Shown here: one piece after another, positions 29,172 to 39,440 of the stretch
Layout of the letters: each line of letters opens with the position of its first letter
How positions within the stretch are numbered: position 1 is the first letter of the stretch
DNA from: Burkholderia stagnalis
GTDB lineage: Bacteria > Pseudomonadota > Gammaproteobacteria > Burkholderiales > Burkholderiaceae
Direction of reading: 5' to 3'
DNA length: 64,000 bases
Assembly: GCF_902830275.1 (NCBI RefSeq)
Contig: NZ_CADESW010000010.1
Coordinates: 62,001-126,000 of the forward strand
Made by a program: the position numbers and the translations under genes
Notes under the pieces: generated by a model
Seen by the model: the letters and a program-made list of their open reading frames with translations, nothing else
Database searches by the model: none
What the model was told of the DNA's origin: nothing

Positions 29172-29523
29172 CGTCGTGTTCCGTCTCCATGGAAGCGAAC
29201 ATTCTAGCGAGTGTCGTGCCCGCCCGGCATGGCGCCGGGCCGCACGCGAAGTGACGCGCCGCGCAAGCTTCGCCGGCGCGGCGATTGACAGCCATTCGAA
29301 AGCAAACCAGCCTCGGGCACCGCATTGATCATACAAAAAGGAACGTCTTGAGCGCCACGACGCGCACGACACGCCGAAAGCCCCGGTGCGGCCTGCCGCT
29401 CCTTTCATCCCCGCATCGGCCCGGGTGCGCGACCGGGCCTGCATCGTGCTATGTTTTTACTATCGGCACCGGGTCCTTGCGCCCGGCCGCCATCCGGAAT
29501 CGATGCATTTCGCGAGCGCTGCC
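29172..29523. other. Intergenic spacer
   Basis: About 350 bp between two divergent genes. I see no further gene or clear operator here; it must carry both promoters. Confidence 0.4.
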
Positions 29524-29889
29524 ATGACCGACGCCTGCCCCACCCTCGGCTCCCACGACCGCCTGGAGCTGCTCTGCTGGCTCACCTGCGGCAATCTCGG
29601 CGCGTACTACCTGAACGAGACCTGGCCGGACGCCGCGTTCCAGGTGCAGGCCGCGCATCGCTGGCTCGATCGCCACCACCGCGCGGCCGACTGGCTGTCG
29701 ATCGCGAAGCTGTCCGCGCTCGCGCAGGACATCGCGAAGCGCCATGCCGGCTTCGTCGACGCGGCCTGGGCGCGCGACGCGGTCGAGGAGATCGTCGACA
29801 CCGACGACCTGAACTATCAGGCGCGGCTCGTGCAATGGGTGTACGAAGACTGCTGCAAGGCGCTCGCGGACCAGCGGCTCGCCGATTGA
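29524..29889 (+). CDS. Small helical cytosolic protein of unknown function
   Basis: A 121-residue protein rich in Ala, Asp and Trp, with predicted helices throughout (LELLCWLTCGNLGAYYL, AAHRWLDRHHRAADWLSI, AARDAVEEIV-like segments). I do not recognise a family. Codon use and third-position GC match the chromosome, so it looks like a genuine resident gene. ATG 29524 (MTDACPTLGSHDR) is favoured; an ATG seven codons upstream (29503) with GGA before it is nearly as good. The convergent lysR gene ends 23 bp beyond its stop. Confidence 0.65.
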   Translation: MTDACPTLGSHDRLELLCWLTCGNLGAYYLNETWPDAAFQVQAAHRWLDRHHRAADWLSIAKLSALAQDIAKRHAGFVDAAWARDAVEEIVDTDDLNYQARLVQWVYEDCCKALADQRLAD

Positions 29890-29912
29890 CTGACGCCACG
29901 GGCCGCCGCGCG

Positions 29913-30818
29913 TCAGGTGCCGCACGCGTGGATCAGGAACTGCTGCAGCGCCAGCGCCGGCCCGGCTAGCGTGCCCTTCTTCCGCCAGATCATGCCCGCG
30001 TCCATTTGCGGGATCGCGTCGTGCACCGGCCGCGCCTCGATGCGCTTGCCTTCGAGCGACCACGGGCGAAACACCATGTCTGACAGGATCGTCACGCCGA
30101 AGCCGTGCGCGACGAGCCCGCGCAGCGCCTCCATCGACGACGTGCGAAACGCGATGTTCGGCGTGACGCCCACCTCGCGCCAGTACCGTAGCGTCGACTG
30201 CTCGCCTTCGTCGACGGTGATCAGGATGTACGGATAGCCGGCGATATCCGCGAGCGACGGCGCGCGCAGCTGCGCGAGCGGATGCGACGGCGCGACCCAC
30301 AACTGCCGCCGCGACCGGATCAGCACCTGGCTGTCGAACCGGGCCGGCCGCGCCACGTTCGACAGCAGCACGACCCCCATGTCGATCTCGCCGTCGAGCA
30401 CCGCCGCCTCGATGTCCGCCCGTTCCATGTCGCGCAGGTCGAACTCGATGTACGGATAGGTCGTCCGAAAGCGCGCGAGCAGCTCCGGCAGGAAATAGCC
30501 GAGCACCGTGTACGACGCCGCGATCCGCACCGTGCCGCGCAGGTCGTGCGAGCGGAACGGCGGCTTGTGCACGGCATCGCGCGCGGCATCCAGCACGCGC
30601 CGCGCGTGGTTGTAGAAATCCTGGCCGTCCGGCGTCAGCGCGACGCCTTGCGGCAAACGCTCGAACAACCGCATGCCGAGCCCGTTTTCCAGCGCCAACA
30701 CCGCGTTCGTGATCGCCGACTGCGATACATGCTCGTTGGCAGCCGCCATCGAGAATTGCCCGGTTTGAGCAGCGGCCACGAAGTACCGCAACTGCCGGAG
30801 CGTGAGATCGAATGCCAT
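29913..30818 (-). CDS. LysR-family regulator divergent from the indolepyruvate oxidoreductase gene
   Basis: A 301-residue LysR-type regulator: winged HTH at residues 1-65 (LRQLRYFVAAAQTGQFSMAAANEHVSQSAITNAVLALENGLGMRLFER), then a periplasmic-binding-protein-like effector domain. It is divergent from the large oxidoreductase gene, with 99 bp between the starts and an 8-bp inverted repeat near the centre. It therefore probably controls that gene in response to a 2-oxo acid or aromatic compound; the effector is inferred. Confidence 0.88.
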   Translation of the reverse strand: MAFDLTLRQLRYFVAAAQTGQFSMAAANEHVSQSAITNAVLALENGLGMRLFERLPQGVALTPDGQDFYNHARRVLDAARDAVHKPPFRSHDLRGTVRIAASYTVLGYFLPELLARFRTTYPYIEFDLRDMERADIEAAVLDGEIDMGVVLLSNVARPARFDSQVLIRSRRQLWVAPSHPLAQLRAPSLADIAGYPYILITVDEGEQSTLRYWREVGVTPNIAFRTSSMEALRGLVAHGFGVTILSDMVFRPWSLEGKRIEARPVHDAIPQMDAGMIWRKKGTLAGPALALQQFLIHACGT

Positions 30819-30838
30819 CTGTTTTTCGCATACCAGAG

Positions 30839-30882
30839 TTTGCTATTTGTGATTTTACGATAGCAAATCGGCTTCCTATACT
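30839..30882 (+). promoter_or_regulatory. LysR operator overlapping a promoter
   Basis: TTTGCTAT and ATAGCAAA form a perfect inverted repeat separated by 13 bp (30839-30867). A promoter fits over it: -35 TTTACG (30854-30859), 17-bp spacer, -10 TATACT (30877-30882), pointing to the oxidoreductase gene. The overlap suits LysR control of both genes. Confidence 0.6.
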
Positions 30883-30917
30883 CGGCAAAAAAGACAGTAC
30901 ACCGGAGACAGATCGCC

Positions 30918-33900
30918 ATGAACGCCCCCGCCCCGAGCGTCGCTGCCGAGCCGCACGACGCCGCCGTCACCCTCGACGACAAGTACACGCTGGAAAAAGG
31001 CCGCGTCTACATCAGCGGCACGCAGGCCCTCGTGCGGCTGCCGATGCTGCAGAAGGCGCGCGACCGCAACGCCGGGCTCAACACCGCCGGGTTCATTTCC
31101 GGCTACCGCGGCTCCCCGCTGGGCGCGCTCGACCAGTCGCTATGGAAGGCGAAGCAGCACCTCGAGTCGAACGACATCGTGTTCCAGCCCGGCGTCAACG
31201 AGGATCTGGCCGCGACGGCCGTCTGGGGCACGCAGCAGATCAACCTGTGGCCGGGCGCCACGCGCGACGGCGTGTTCGGCATGTGGTACGGCAAGGGGCC
31301 GGGCGTCGACCGCACCGGCGACGTGTTCAAGCACGCGAACTCCGCGGGCAGCGACGCGCGCGGCGGCGTGCTCGTCCTCGCCGGCGACGACCACGCGGCC
31401 AAATCGTCGTCGGTCGCGCACCAGTCCGAGCATGCGTTCATCGCGGCCGGCATGCCCGTGCTGTATCCGGCGAACGTGCAGGAATACCTCGACTACGGGC
31501 TGCACGGCTGGGCGATGAGCCGCTACTCGGGCCTGTGGGTCGCGATGAAGTGCGTGACCGACGTGATCGAATCGACCGCGTCGGTCGACCTCGATCCGGA
31601 CCGGGTGCAGATCGTCACGCCCGCCGACCATGCGCTGCCGCCGGGCGGCCTCAACATCCGCTGGCCCGACTCGCCGCTCGCGCAGGAAGCGCGGCTGCTC
31701 GACGAGAAATGGTATGCGGCGCTCGCCTACGTGCGTGCCAACAAGCTGAACCGCGTCGTCGTCGATTCGCCGACGCCGCGCTTCGGCATCATGACGGCGG
31801 GCAAGGCCTACCTCGACGTGCGCCAGGCGCTCAGCGACCTGGGCCTCGACGACGAGGTCTGCGCGCAAATCGGCGTGCGCGTGCTCAAAGTGGGCTGTGT
31901 ATGGCCGCTGGACGCACAGGATGCGCGCGCGTTCGCGACCGGCCTCGAGGAGATCCTGGTCGTCGAGGAAAAGCGGCAGATTCTCGAATATGCGCTGAAG
32001 GAAGAGCTGTACAACTGGCGCGAGGACGTGCGCCCGAAGATCTACGGCAAGTTCGACGAGCGCGAGAACGAAGGCGGCGAAGGCGGCGAATGGTCGGTGC
32101 CGCGCGGCAACTGGCTGCTGCCCGCGCATTACGAGCTGTCGCCCGCGCTGATCGCGAAAGCGATCGCGCGGCGCCTGATGCGCGCCGACCTGCCCGCGGA
32201 CGTGCGGGCGCGCATGCTCGCGCGGGTCGCCGTGATCGAGGCGAAGGAACGGGAAGCGGCGAAGCCGCGCGTGTCGGTCGAGCGCAAGCCGTGGTTCTGC
32301 TCGGGCTGCCCGCACAACACGTCCACCCGCGTGCCGGAAGGCTCGCGGGCGCTGGCCGGCATCGGCTGCCACTACATGTCGATGTGGATGGACCGCAACA
32401 CCGAGACTTTCAGCCAGATGGGCGGCGAAGGCGTCGCGTGGATCGGCCAGATGCGCTTCTCCGGCGACCGGCACATCTTCGTCAATCTCGGCGACGGCAC
32501 CTACTTTCACTCCGGGCTGCTCGCGATCCGCGCGGCGATCGCCGCGAACGCGACCATCACGTACAAGATCCTCTATAACGACGCCGTCGCGATGACGGGC
32601 GGCCAGCCCGTCGACGGCGTGCTGACCGTCCCGCAGATCGCCCACCAGGTCCACGCGGAAGGCGCGAAGCAGATCGTCATCGTGACGGACGAGCCGCAGA
32701 AATACGCGGCGGGCGTCGTGCTGCCGGCAGGCGTCGAGGTTCATCATCGCGACGAGCTGGATGCGATCCAGCGCAAGCTGCGCGACACGCCGGGCACGAC
32801 CATCCTGATCTACGACCAGACCTGCGCGACCGAGAAGCGCCGCCGCCGCAAGCGCGGCACCTATCCCGACCCGGCGCGGCGCGCGTTCATAAACGACGCG
32901 GTGTGCGAAGGCTGCGGCGATTGCTCGGTGCAGTCGAACTGCCTGTCCGTGGAGCCGCTGCCGACGCCGCTCGGCACCAAGCGCAAGATCAACCAGTCGT
33001 CCTGCAACAAGGACTTCTCGTGCGTGAACGGCTTCTGCCCGAGTTTCGTGATCGCTGAAGGCGCGCAGCTTCGCAAGCCGCAAGCCGCGCACGCCGCCGG
33101 CTCGAGCGGGCCGGATGTCGACGGGCTGCCGATGCCGGCGCTGCCCGATATCGCGAAGCCGTATGGCGTGCTCGTCACGGGCGTCGGCGGCACGGGCGTC
33201 GTGACGATCGGCGGCCTGATCGGGATGGCCGCGCACCTCGAGCGCAAGGGCGTGACCGTGCTCGACATGGCGGGCCTCGCGCAGAAAGGCGGCGCCGTGC
33301 TGAGCCACGTGCAGATCGCCGCCGCGCCCGACGCGCTGCATGCGACCCGCATCGCGACCGGCGAAGCGCGGCTCGTGATCGGCTGCGACGCGATCGTGTC
33401 GGCGTCCGCCGACGTGCTGTCGCGCACGCAGCACGGCGTGACGGTGGCCGCGATCAACAGCGGCGAGACGCCCACCGCGGAGTTCGTCAAGAATCCGAAA
33501 TGGACGTTCCCGGGCGTGCAGACGGAAGCCGCGCTGCTCGACAGCATCGGTGACGGCTGTGCGTTCATCGACGCCAATGCGCTGGCGCTCGCGCTGCTCG
33601 GCGACACGATCTACAGCAACCCGCTGCTGCTCGGCTTCGCGTGGCAGAAAGGCTGGCTGCCGCTCGGGCTGCCGGCGCTGCTGCGCGCGATCGAGCTCAA
33701 TGGCGTATCCGTCGACAAGAACCGGCTCGCGTTCCATTGGGGCCGCCATGTCGCGCATCACGGCGCCGCGTCGGTTCAGGCATTCGCCCGGCCCGCTGCC
33801 GCACCGCAGGCAGCAGCCGCGCCGGTTGCCGAATCGCTCGACACGCTGATCGCCACGCGGGAAGCGCTGCTGACTGCCTATCAGAACGCGGGCTACGCGC

Positions 33901-34502
33901 AGGCCTATCGACGCACCGTTGACCGGATTCGCGCGAAGGAGGCGCAGCTCGCCGGAGATCCGGCGCTGCCGCTGACGCGCGCGGTCGCCGCGAACCTCGC
34001 GAAGCTGATGGCGTACAAGGACGAATACGAAGTCGCCCGCCTGTATGCGGATCCGGCCTATCTCGACAAGCTGCGGCAGCAGTTCGAAGGCGAACCGGGG
34101 CGCGACTACACGCTGAGCTTCCATCTCGCGCCGCCGATGTTCGCGAAGCGCGACGAACACGGCCATCTGCGCAAGGCACGCTTCGGCCCGTGGGTGCTGC
34201 CGGCGTTCCGGATGCTCGCCCGCCTGAAGGGGCTGCGCGGCACGTCGCTGGACCTGTTCGGCAAGACGGCGGAACGGCGCGGCGAGCGGCAGATGATCGC
34301 CGATTATGTCGCGCTGGTTGACGAGTTCTGCGCGACGCTCGATGCCGAACGCCTGCCTGCGGCTGTGCAGTTGGCAGGTCTGCCTGACGAGATCCGCGGG
34401 TTCGGCCACGTGAAGGAAAGGAATGTCGCGGTGGTCGCGAGCAAGCGGGCGCGCCTGCTCGACGCGTATCGGAAGCCGGTGGAACAAGCGGTCAAGGCGT
34501 GA
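30918..34502 (+). CDS. Indolepyruvate ferredoxin oxidoreductase family, fused form
   Basis: A 1,194-residue fused 2-oxoacid:ferredoxin oxidoreductase. The order is an N-terminal pyrimidine-binding domain, a TPP-binding domain (GIGCHYMSMWMDRNTETFSQMGGEG and NLGDGTYFHSGLLAIRAAIAANATITYKI), a cysteine-rich segment for an Fe-S cluster (CEGCGDCSVQSNC ... CNKDFSCVNGFCPSF), and a gamma-type domain (GVGGTGVVTIGGLIG). It converts aryl or branched 2-oxo acids such as indolepyruvate to acyl-CoA with ferredoxin reduction. The single-chain form is the one found in many proteobacteria, usually for amino acid catabolism. A LysR regulator is divergent and a terminator follows. Confidence 0.9.
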   Translation: MNAPAPSVAAEPHDAAVTLDDKYTLEKGRVYISGTQALVRLPMLQKARDRNAGLNTAGFISGYRGSPLGALDQSLWKAKQHLESNDIVFQPGVNEDLAATAVWGTQQINLWPGATRDGVFGMWYGKGPGVDRTGDVFKHANSAGSDARGGVLVLAGDDHAAKSSSVAHQSEHAFIAAGMPVLYPANVQEYLDYGLHGWAMSRYSGLWVAMKCVTDVIESTASVDLDPDRVQIVTPADHALPPGGLNIRWPDSPLAQEARLLDEKWYAALAYVRANKLNRVVVDSPTPRFGIMTAGKAYLDVRQALSDLGLDDEVCAQIGVRVLKVGCVWPLDAQDARAFATGLEEILVVEEKRQILEYALKEELYNWREDVRPKIYGKFDERENEGGEGGEWSVPRGNWLLPAHYELSPALIAKAIARRLMRADLPADVRARMLARVAVIEAKEREAAKPRVSVERKPWFCSGCPHNTSTRVPEGSRALAGIGCHYMSMWMDRNTETFSQMGGEGVAWIGQMRFSGDRHIFVNLGDGTYFHSGLLAIRAAIAANATITYKILYNDAVAMTGGQPVDGVLTVPQIAHQVHAEGAKQIVIVTDEPQKYAAGVVLPAGVEVHHRDELDAIQRKLRDTPGTTILIYDQTCATEKRRRRKRGTYPDPARRAFINDAVCEGCGDCSVQSNCLSVEPLPTPLGTKRKINQSSCNKDFSCVNGFCPSFVIAEGAQLRKPQAAHAAGSSGPDVDGLPMPALPDIAKPYGVLVTGVGGTGVVTIGGLIGMAAHLERKGVTVLDMAGLAQKGGAVLSHVQIAAAPDALHATRIATGEARLVIGCDAIVSASADVLSRTQHGVTVAAINSGETPTAEFVKNPKWTFPGVQTEAALLDSIGDGCAFIDANALALALLGDTIYSNPLLLGFAWQKGWLPLGLPALLRAIELNGVSVDKNRLAFHWGRHVAHHGAASVQAFARPAAAPQAAAAPVAESLDTLIATREALLTAYQNAGYAQAYRRTVDRIRAKEAQLAGDPALPLTRAVAANLAKLMAYKDEYEVARLYADPAYLDKLRQQFEGEPGRDYTLSFHLAPPMFAKRDEHGHLRKARFGPWVLPAFRMLARLKGLRGTSLDLFGKTAERRGERQMIADYVALVDEFCATLDAERLPAAVQLAGLPDEIRGFGHVKERNVAVVASKRARLLDAYRKPVEQAVKA

Positions 34503-34533
34503 TTCTGCGGCCGCCCTCGCGGCCCAATACGAC

Positions 34534-34571
34534 AAAAAGCCCATCCGAGGACACCCCGGATGGGCTTTTTT
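34534..34571. terminator. Bidirectional rho-independent terminator
   Basis: The stem AAAAAGCCCATCCG / CGGATGGGCTTTTT (loop AGGACACCC) has an A run before and a T run after it. It serves the oxidoreductase gene on the plus strand and the convergent ABC-F gene on the minus strand. Confidence 0.92.
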
Positions 34572-34605
34572 CGATACGCGGGCCCGGAACGGCGGCCCGC
34601 AGACC

Positions 34606-36198
34606 TTACGCCTGCCCCTGGCTCGCGAGGAAGTCCTCGTAATTCCCGCCGAAGTCGGTCAGCGTGCCATGCGTGGTCACTTCGATGATCCGGTTGGCCA
34701 GCCCGCTGACGAATTCACGGTCGTGCGACACGAAGATCAGCGTGCCTTCGAACTTCTCGAGCGCGATCTGCAGCGACTCGATCGACTCCATGTCCATGTG
34801 GTTGGTCGGCTCGTCCATCAGCAGCACGTTGTGGCGGCCAAGCATCAGCTTGCCCCAGATCATGCGGCCCTTCTCGCCGCCCGACAGCACCTTCACCGAC
34901 TTCTTGATGTCGTCAGCCGAGAACAGCAGGCGGCCGAGCGTGCCGCGCACCATCGTCTCGTCGTCGCCGTCCTTGCGGTACTGGTCGATCCAGTCCATCA
35001 GCGCGATGTCGTTCGGGAACTCCTCGTAGGTGTCCTGCGGCATGTAGCCGACGTTCGCGTTCTCCGACCACTTCACCGTGCCGTGATCGAGCGTCAGGTT
35101 GCCCAGCAGCGCACGCAGCAGCGTCGTCTTGCCCGCGCCGTTCTCGCCGATGATCGCGATGCGCTCGCCCGGCTGCACCGACAGGTTGAAGTTCTGGAAG
35201 ATCGTGCGCTCGTACTTCTTCGTGATCGTGTCGGCGACCACGGCGATGTTGTGCAGCTTCTTCTCGAACTCGAAGCGGATAAACGGGTTCTGCCGCGACG
35301 ACGGCTTGAATTCCTCGATCTTGATCTTGTCGATCTGCTTCGCGCGGCTGGTCGCCTGGCGGGCCTTCGACTTGTTCGCCGAGAAGCGGCGCACGAAGTC
35401 CTGCAGCTCGGCCACGCGCTCCTTCGCGCGCGCGTTCGCGGCGGCCTGGCGCTCGCGCGCCTGCGCGGACGCGAGCATGTAGTCGTCGTAGTTGCCCGGC
35501 CAGACCTTCAGCGTGCCGTAGTCCATGTCGGCCATGTGCGTGCACACGGAGTTCAGGAAGTGACGATCGTGCGAGATGATGATCATCGTCGAGTTGTAGC
35601 CGTTCAGCGTTTCTTCGAGCCAACGGATCGAGTTGATGTCGAGGTTGTTGGTCGGCTCGTCGAGCAGCAGCACGTCCGGCTTCGAGAACAGCGCCTGAGC
35701 GAGCAGCACGCGCAGCTTCCAGCCCGGCGCGACGTCGCTCATGGGGCCGGTGTGGAATTTCTCGTCGATGCCGATGCCGAGCAGCAGCGCGCCCGCGCGC
35801 GCCTCGGCGTCGTAGCCGCCGTACTCGGCGAACTTCGCCTCGAGCTCGGCGGCGTGCATGTAGTCGTCATCGGTCGCTTCGGGGTTCGCGTAGATCGCGT
35901 CGCGCTCGGTCATCGCGGCCCACATCTCGGTGTGGCCCATCATGACGACGTCGAGCACGCGCACGTCTTCGTACGCGAACTGGTCCTGGCGCAGCTTGCC
36001 GAGGCGGATGTTCGGCTCGAGCGCGACGTTGCCGCCGCTCGGCTCGAGGTCGCCGCCCAGGATCTTCATGAACGTCGACTTGCCGCAGCCGTTCGCGCCA
36101 ATCAGACCATAGCGGTTGCCCTCGCCGAATTTGACCGAGATGTTCTCGAACAGGGGCTTCGGCCCGAATTGCATCGTGATGTTGGCAGTAGAAAGCAC
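34606..36198 (-). CDS. ABC-F ATPase, YbiT-like
   Basis: A 530-residue ABC-F protein with two ABC ATPase domains and no membrane segment. Walker A motifs are [12 protein letters not shown] and [12 protein letters not shown]; Walker B with DEPTN appears twice ([12 protein letters not shown] and [12 protein letters not shown]). The inter-domain arm ([25 protein letters not shown]) fits the helical P-site tRNA interaction motif. ABC-F proteins act on stalled or starting ribosomes. GTG 36198 ([12 protein letters not shown]) gives the usual YbiT N-terminus; the upstream in-frame residues are not conserved-looking. Confidence 0.88.
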   Translation of the reverse strand: MLSTANITMQFGPKPLFENISVKFGEGNRYGLIGANGCGKSTFMKILGGDLEPSGGNVALEPNIRLGKLRQDQFAYEDVRVLDVVMMGHTEMWAAMTERDAIYANPEATDDDYMHAAELEAKFAEYGGYDAEARAGALLLGIGIDEKFHTGPMSDVAPGWKLRVLLAQALFSKPDVLLLDEPTNNLDINSIRWLEETLNGYNSTMIIISHDRHFLNSVCTHMADMDYGTLKVWPGNYDDYMLASAQARERQAAANARAKERVAELQDFVRRFSANKSKARQATSRAKQIDKIKIEEFKPSSRQNPFIRFEFEKKLHNIAVVADTITKKYERTIFQNFNLSVQPGERIAIIGENGAGKTTLLRALLGNLTLDHGTVKWSENANVGYMPQDTYEEFPNDIALMDWIDQYRKDGDDETMVRGTLGRLLFSADDIKKSVKVLSGGEKGRMIWGKLMLGRHNVLLMDEPTNHMDMESIESLQIALEKFEGTLIFVSHDREFVSGLANRIIEVTTHGTLTDFGGNYEDFLASQGQA

Positions 36199-36332
36199 GG
36201 CAGATCCCGTTAGGAGATAGATCGACGGAAAACCGGCTATTTTAACAGGTGTCGGTGAATCGCTGGGGCACGCGGCATTCGGCCGCCCTGTAAACGGGGG
36301 CACATCGCGCCGTCACGCGCGCGCCTCGCACC

Positions 36333-38576
36333 TCACTTGCCGGCGTTCGCCGATACCTTGGCCGAGCCCTTCGCCGGCGCCTTCAGCTGCGCGAACAGCG
36401 CCGCGCACGGCACGTCCTTGTTGTTGCTCGGCGCGATCAGCGGGATCAGCGCGGCCAGCGGATTGATCAGGCCGAGCCCGACCATCGCGCCGGCGCGCAG
36501 CGCGAGCGCGCCCGCATCGACGCCGACGTCCGGATTCTTGAAGGTACCCTTCACGTACAGCGGCGAGCGCAGCGAGAACACCCGGAAGCCCTTCGTATGC
36601 GGATGGACCCTCAGGTTCATCGATTCGTCGCGCAGGCTGATCGGCCCGTCGACGTTGATCAGCGCGTCGTCGGTGTCGAGCGCGAACACCTTCGTGTCGA
36701 GCACGCCGTTGGTCGCCTGGAAATCGACCGCCGCGCAGTTGATCTTCACGTCGCGGTTGCCGAACATCTTCTCGTAGACGACGTTCGCGACATTCAGGCC
36801 CGCCGCTTCCATCAGCAGGCGGCTGATCCGCCCGTCCGTCACGAGCGCCTTCACTTCGCCGTTCGCGGTCGCGGCGAGCGCGGCCGGCGAGTTGCCGGTC
36901 GCCGACAGCGACGCGTCGCCGTTGATCTCGCCGAGCGCGGACTGCATCACCTGCTGCGTCGCGAACAACTGCCTGAGCTTCAGGTGCCGCGCGGCGACCG
37001 TGAAGCGGCCCCTGAGCGGCGCGGCGCTGCCGTCGAGGCGCGCGGTGGTCGCGAGCGAGCCGCCCGCGACGCCGAACTTCAGCGGCTCGAGCGACAGCAC
37101 GCCGTCCTGCAGCACGATGTGCGTGTACAGGTCGGTGATCGGCAGGTCCGCGCTCTTGACCAGCTTGCGGCCGGTGAACTTGACGTCCGCGTCGAGCGCG
37201 CGCCAGCGGTCGGTGCGGAAAGTCTCGACCGGCAGCACGCGGCCCGGCGGCTGGCGCGTCGTGTCGCCGCGCTGGGCCTTGCTCGCGGCGGTATCCGCGC
37301 CGATCACCGGCGCGAGATCGGCGAAGCGCAGCAGGTTCGACACCAGTTCGCCCGACAGCAGCGGACGCGGCGCGCGCTGCGCATACGCGAGCGTGCCGCT
37401 CAGGTCGCTGCCGCCGACCCGGCCGTCGAAATTCTCGTAGCGGAACGTGCTCGCGTGCGGCTTGAAGTTGCCGATCAGCCGCCCTTCGGTCGCATACGGC
37501 GGCGTGTCGGGCAGCGTGATGCCGGTCAGCGCGTACAGGTGCGACATCGTCGTGCCCTGCAGCCACAGCCGCAGGTCGAGCGCGGCGAGCGCGCGCGGGT
37601 CGGTCAGCGTGCCGACGATCGCGAGCCGCGTATCGCCCGCCTTCACGTCGGCCTGCAGCGGGAACGGCCGCGCGGCGTCCGCGAGCGCGAGCACGCCGCC
37701 GAGCTTGCCGGTGCCGGTGATCGGCACGTTCTTGTAGCGGCCGTCGACCTTCACGCCGAATGCGTACGCGGGGCCGGCCGGCTTCGCGGCGGATGTTGCG
37801 GCGGCTGCCACGGCGGCGCTCGCGCCGGACGGCGACGCCGTCGCGGCGGAAGCGGCCTGCGATGCAGACGAAGCGGACGCGCCCGACGCCGCCTCGGCAT
37901 TCGCCTTCGCGCTGAGCTGCGCAGCCCCATGCTTGCCGACGCGCTGCGCCGACGCGGCCCGCGACGTTTCCTCCTGCTGCTTCATTACGTCGCCGAGCGG
38001 GATCGGCTGGCCGAGCGTATCGATCGCGATCGTCAGGTCGGCCTTCGTGATGGCGTCGCGATACGTGACCGTGCCCTTCGCGAAGCCGAAGCTGTCGAGC
38101 CGCACCTTCCACGGCGACGGCTGGTTCGACTGCCTGAACTGGAACGTCCACGTATTGCGGCCGTCGGCGAGCCGTTCGAGATCCACCGCGGGATTGACAA
38201 CGTCGATCGACGGAATGACGATTTCATGCGCGAGCAGCGGCAGGATCGCGAGATCGAAGTGCGCGGCGTCGAGCGTGACGAACTTCGGCGCCTTTGCCCA
38301 GTCGGGGTTGCCGATTTCGATCTGCGTGGCGGAGAGGCTCGGCCACGGCACCCATGCGCGCCAGCCGGTTTCGCCGTCGGGGCGGCGCCAGCCGACCTTG
38401 AGGTCGCCGTTGATCGCGAACGGGCGGCCGAGCGCCGCGCTCACCTGTTCGTTGACCCGCGGTTTCACATGGTTCCAGTCGAACGTGAAGAGAAAGATAC
38501 CGGCCGCCGCGATCACGACCGCGACGAAGCCGACGATCCATGCAGCCGATTTGCCGATGGCTCGAGTAAGCGTCAT
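36333..38576 (-). CDS. AsmA-family inner-membrane-anchored protein
   Basis: A 747-residue AsmA-family protein: one N-terminal membrane anchor (SAAWIVGFVAVVIAAAGIFLFTF), then a long periplasmic beta-rich body of the bridge-like lipid transfer type. The motif AINGDLKVGWRR ... AWVPWPSLSATQIEIGNPDW is characteristic. A low-complexity Ala/Ser insert (about residues 210-265) follows the first domain. Such proteins help move or organise phospholipids or outer-membrane assembly; the exact role here is unknown. ATG 38576 starts directly before the anchor. It is monocistronic and divergent from fetAB. Confidence 0.85.
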   Translation of the reverse strand: MTLTRAIGKSAAWIVGFVAVVIAAAGIFLFTFDWNHVKPRVNEQVSAALGRPFAINGDLKVGWRRPDGETGWRAWVPWPSLSATQIEIGNPDWAKAPKFVTLDAAHFDLAILPLLAHEIVIPSIDVVNPAVDLERLADGRNTWTFQFRQSNQPSPWKVRLDSFGFAKGTVTYRDAITKADLTIAIDTLGQPIPLGDVMKQQEETSRAASAQRVGKHGAAQLSAKANAEAASGASASSASQAASAATASPSGASAAVAAAATSAAKPAGPAYAFGVKVDGRYKNVPITGTGKLGGVLALADAARPFPLQADVKAGDTRLAIVGTLTDPRALAALDLRLWLQGTTMSHLYALTGITLPDTPPYATEGRLIGNFKPHASTFRYENFDGRVGGSDLSGTLAYAQRAPRPLLSGELVSNLLRFADLAPVIGADTAASKAQRGDTTRQPPGRVLPVETFRTDRWRALDADVKFTGRKLVKSADLPITDLYTHIVLQDGVLSLEPLKFGVAGGSLATTARLDGSAAPLRGRFTVAARHLKLRQLFATQQVMQSALGEINGDASLSATGNSPAALAATANGEVKALVTDGRISRLLMEAAGLNVANVVYEKMFGNRDVKINCAAVDFQATNGVLDTKVFALDTDDALINVDGPISLRDESMNLRVHPHTKGFRVFSLRSPLYVKGTFKNPDVGVDAGALALRAGAMVGLGLINPLAALIPLIAPSNNKDVPCAALFAQLKAPAKGSAKVSANAGK

Positions 38577-38738
38577 GGCGGTTCCGTTGTTGTTCTCGAT
38601 GCATGTCGCGCCATGCCGGGCCGCTTGCGTGTTGCGTGGACGAACGGCGCACGACACCCGCGCGAGCTTTTCGCTGGGTATTATGACGCACGCTTGCGCG
38701 CCGCTTCGGCGCCATTAACGCTTTTTTTCATTTGTGAC

Positions 38739-39440
38739 ATGACAGCTACCACCGGCCTCATCGACGCGCGGGGTGTGACCCGGCGGGACGCCAGAAGCGG
38801 CAAGGTTCTGCTCGCCCCCACCGATTTCAGCCTGCCCGCGGGTGCGCGCGTTGCGATCACCGGGCCTTCGGGGTCGGGAAAAAGCGTGCTGCTGCGCGCG
38901 CTCGCGCTGCTCGACCCGCTCGACGGCGGCCGCGTGCTGTGGCGCGGCAAGCCGATCCGCCGCAGCGCGATTCCGCGCTACCGGCGCAGCGTCGCGTATC
39001 TGCGCCAGCGTCCCGCGCAGACGGACGGCACGGTCGAATCGCAACTGCGCTATCCGTATTCGCTCGCGGTCTACCGCGACTTGCGGTTCGATCGCGCGCG
39101 CGCCGAGCAACTGGCCGCGCGCGCGGGCCGTGGCGCCGACTTCCTCGACAAGCGCGCGAGCGAGCTGTCGGGCGGCGAAGCGCAGATCGCGGCGCTGCTG
39201 CGCGTGTTGCAGCTCGATCCCGACGTGCTGCTGCTCGACGAACCGACCTCCGCGCTCGACCCCGATTCGACGCGCGCGATCGAAGCGCTCGTCGGCGCAT
39301 GGTTCGACGCGGCGCCCGATGCGCGCGCATCGATGTGGATCTCGCACGATCCGGCGCAGGCGGCGCGGATCGGCACGTCGCGGATGACGATGCAGGCCGG
39401 CGTGCTGAGCACCGCGCCCGCCGTGGAGGTCACACGATGA
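38739..39440 (+). CDS. fetA: FetA-like ABC ATPase (iron export)
   Basis: A 233-residue ABC ATPase with Walker A ITGPSGSGKSVLLRAL, signature LSGGEAQIAALLR (the usual Gln present, central part degenerate) and Walker [16 protein letters not shown]. It resembles YbbL/FetA, the ATPase of an iron exporter that protects against oxidative stress in E. coli. The next gene is the matching permease, overlapping by ATGA. The ATG was chosen for its position just before the conserved N-terminus. Confidence 0.85.
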   Translation: MTATTGLIDARGVTRRDARSGKVLLAPTDFSLPAGARVAITGPSGSGKSVLLRALALLDPLDGGRVLWRGKPIRRSAIPRYRRSVAYLRQRPAQTDGTVESQLRYPYSLAVYRDLRFDRARAEQLAARAGRGADFLDKRASELSGGEAQIAALLRVLQLDPDVLLLDEPTSALDPDSTRAIEALVGAWFDAAPDARASMWISHDPAQAARIGTSRMTMQAGVLSTAPAVEVTR

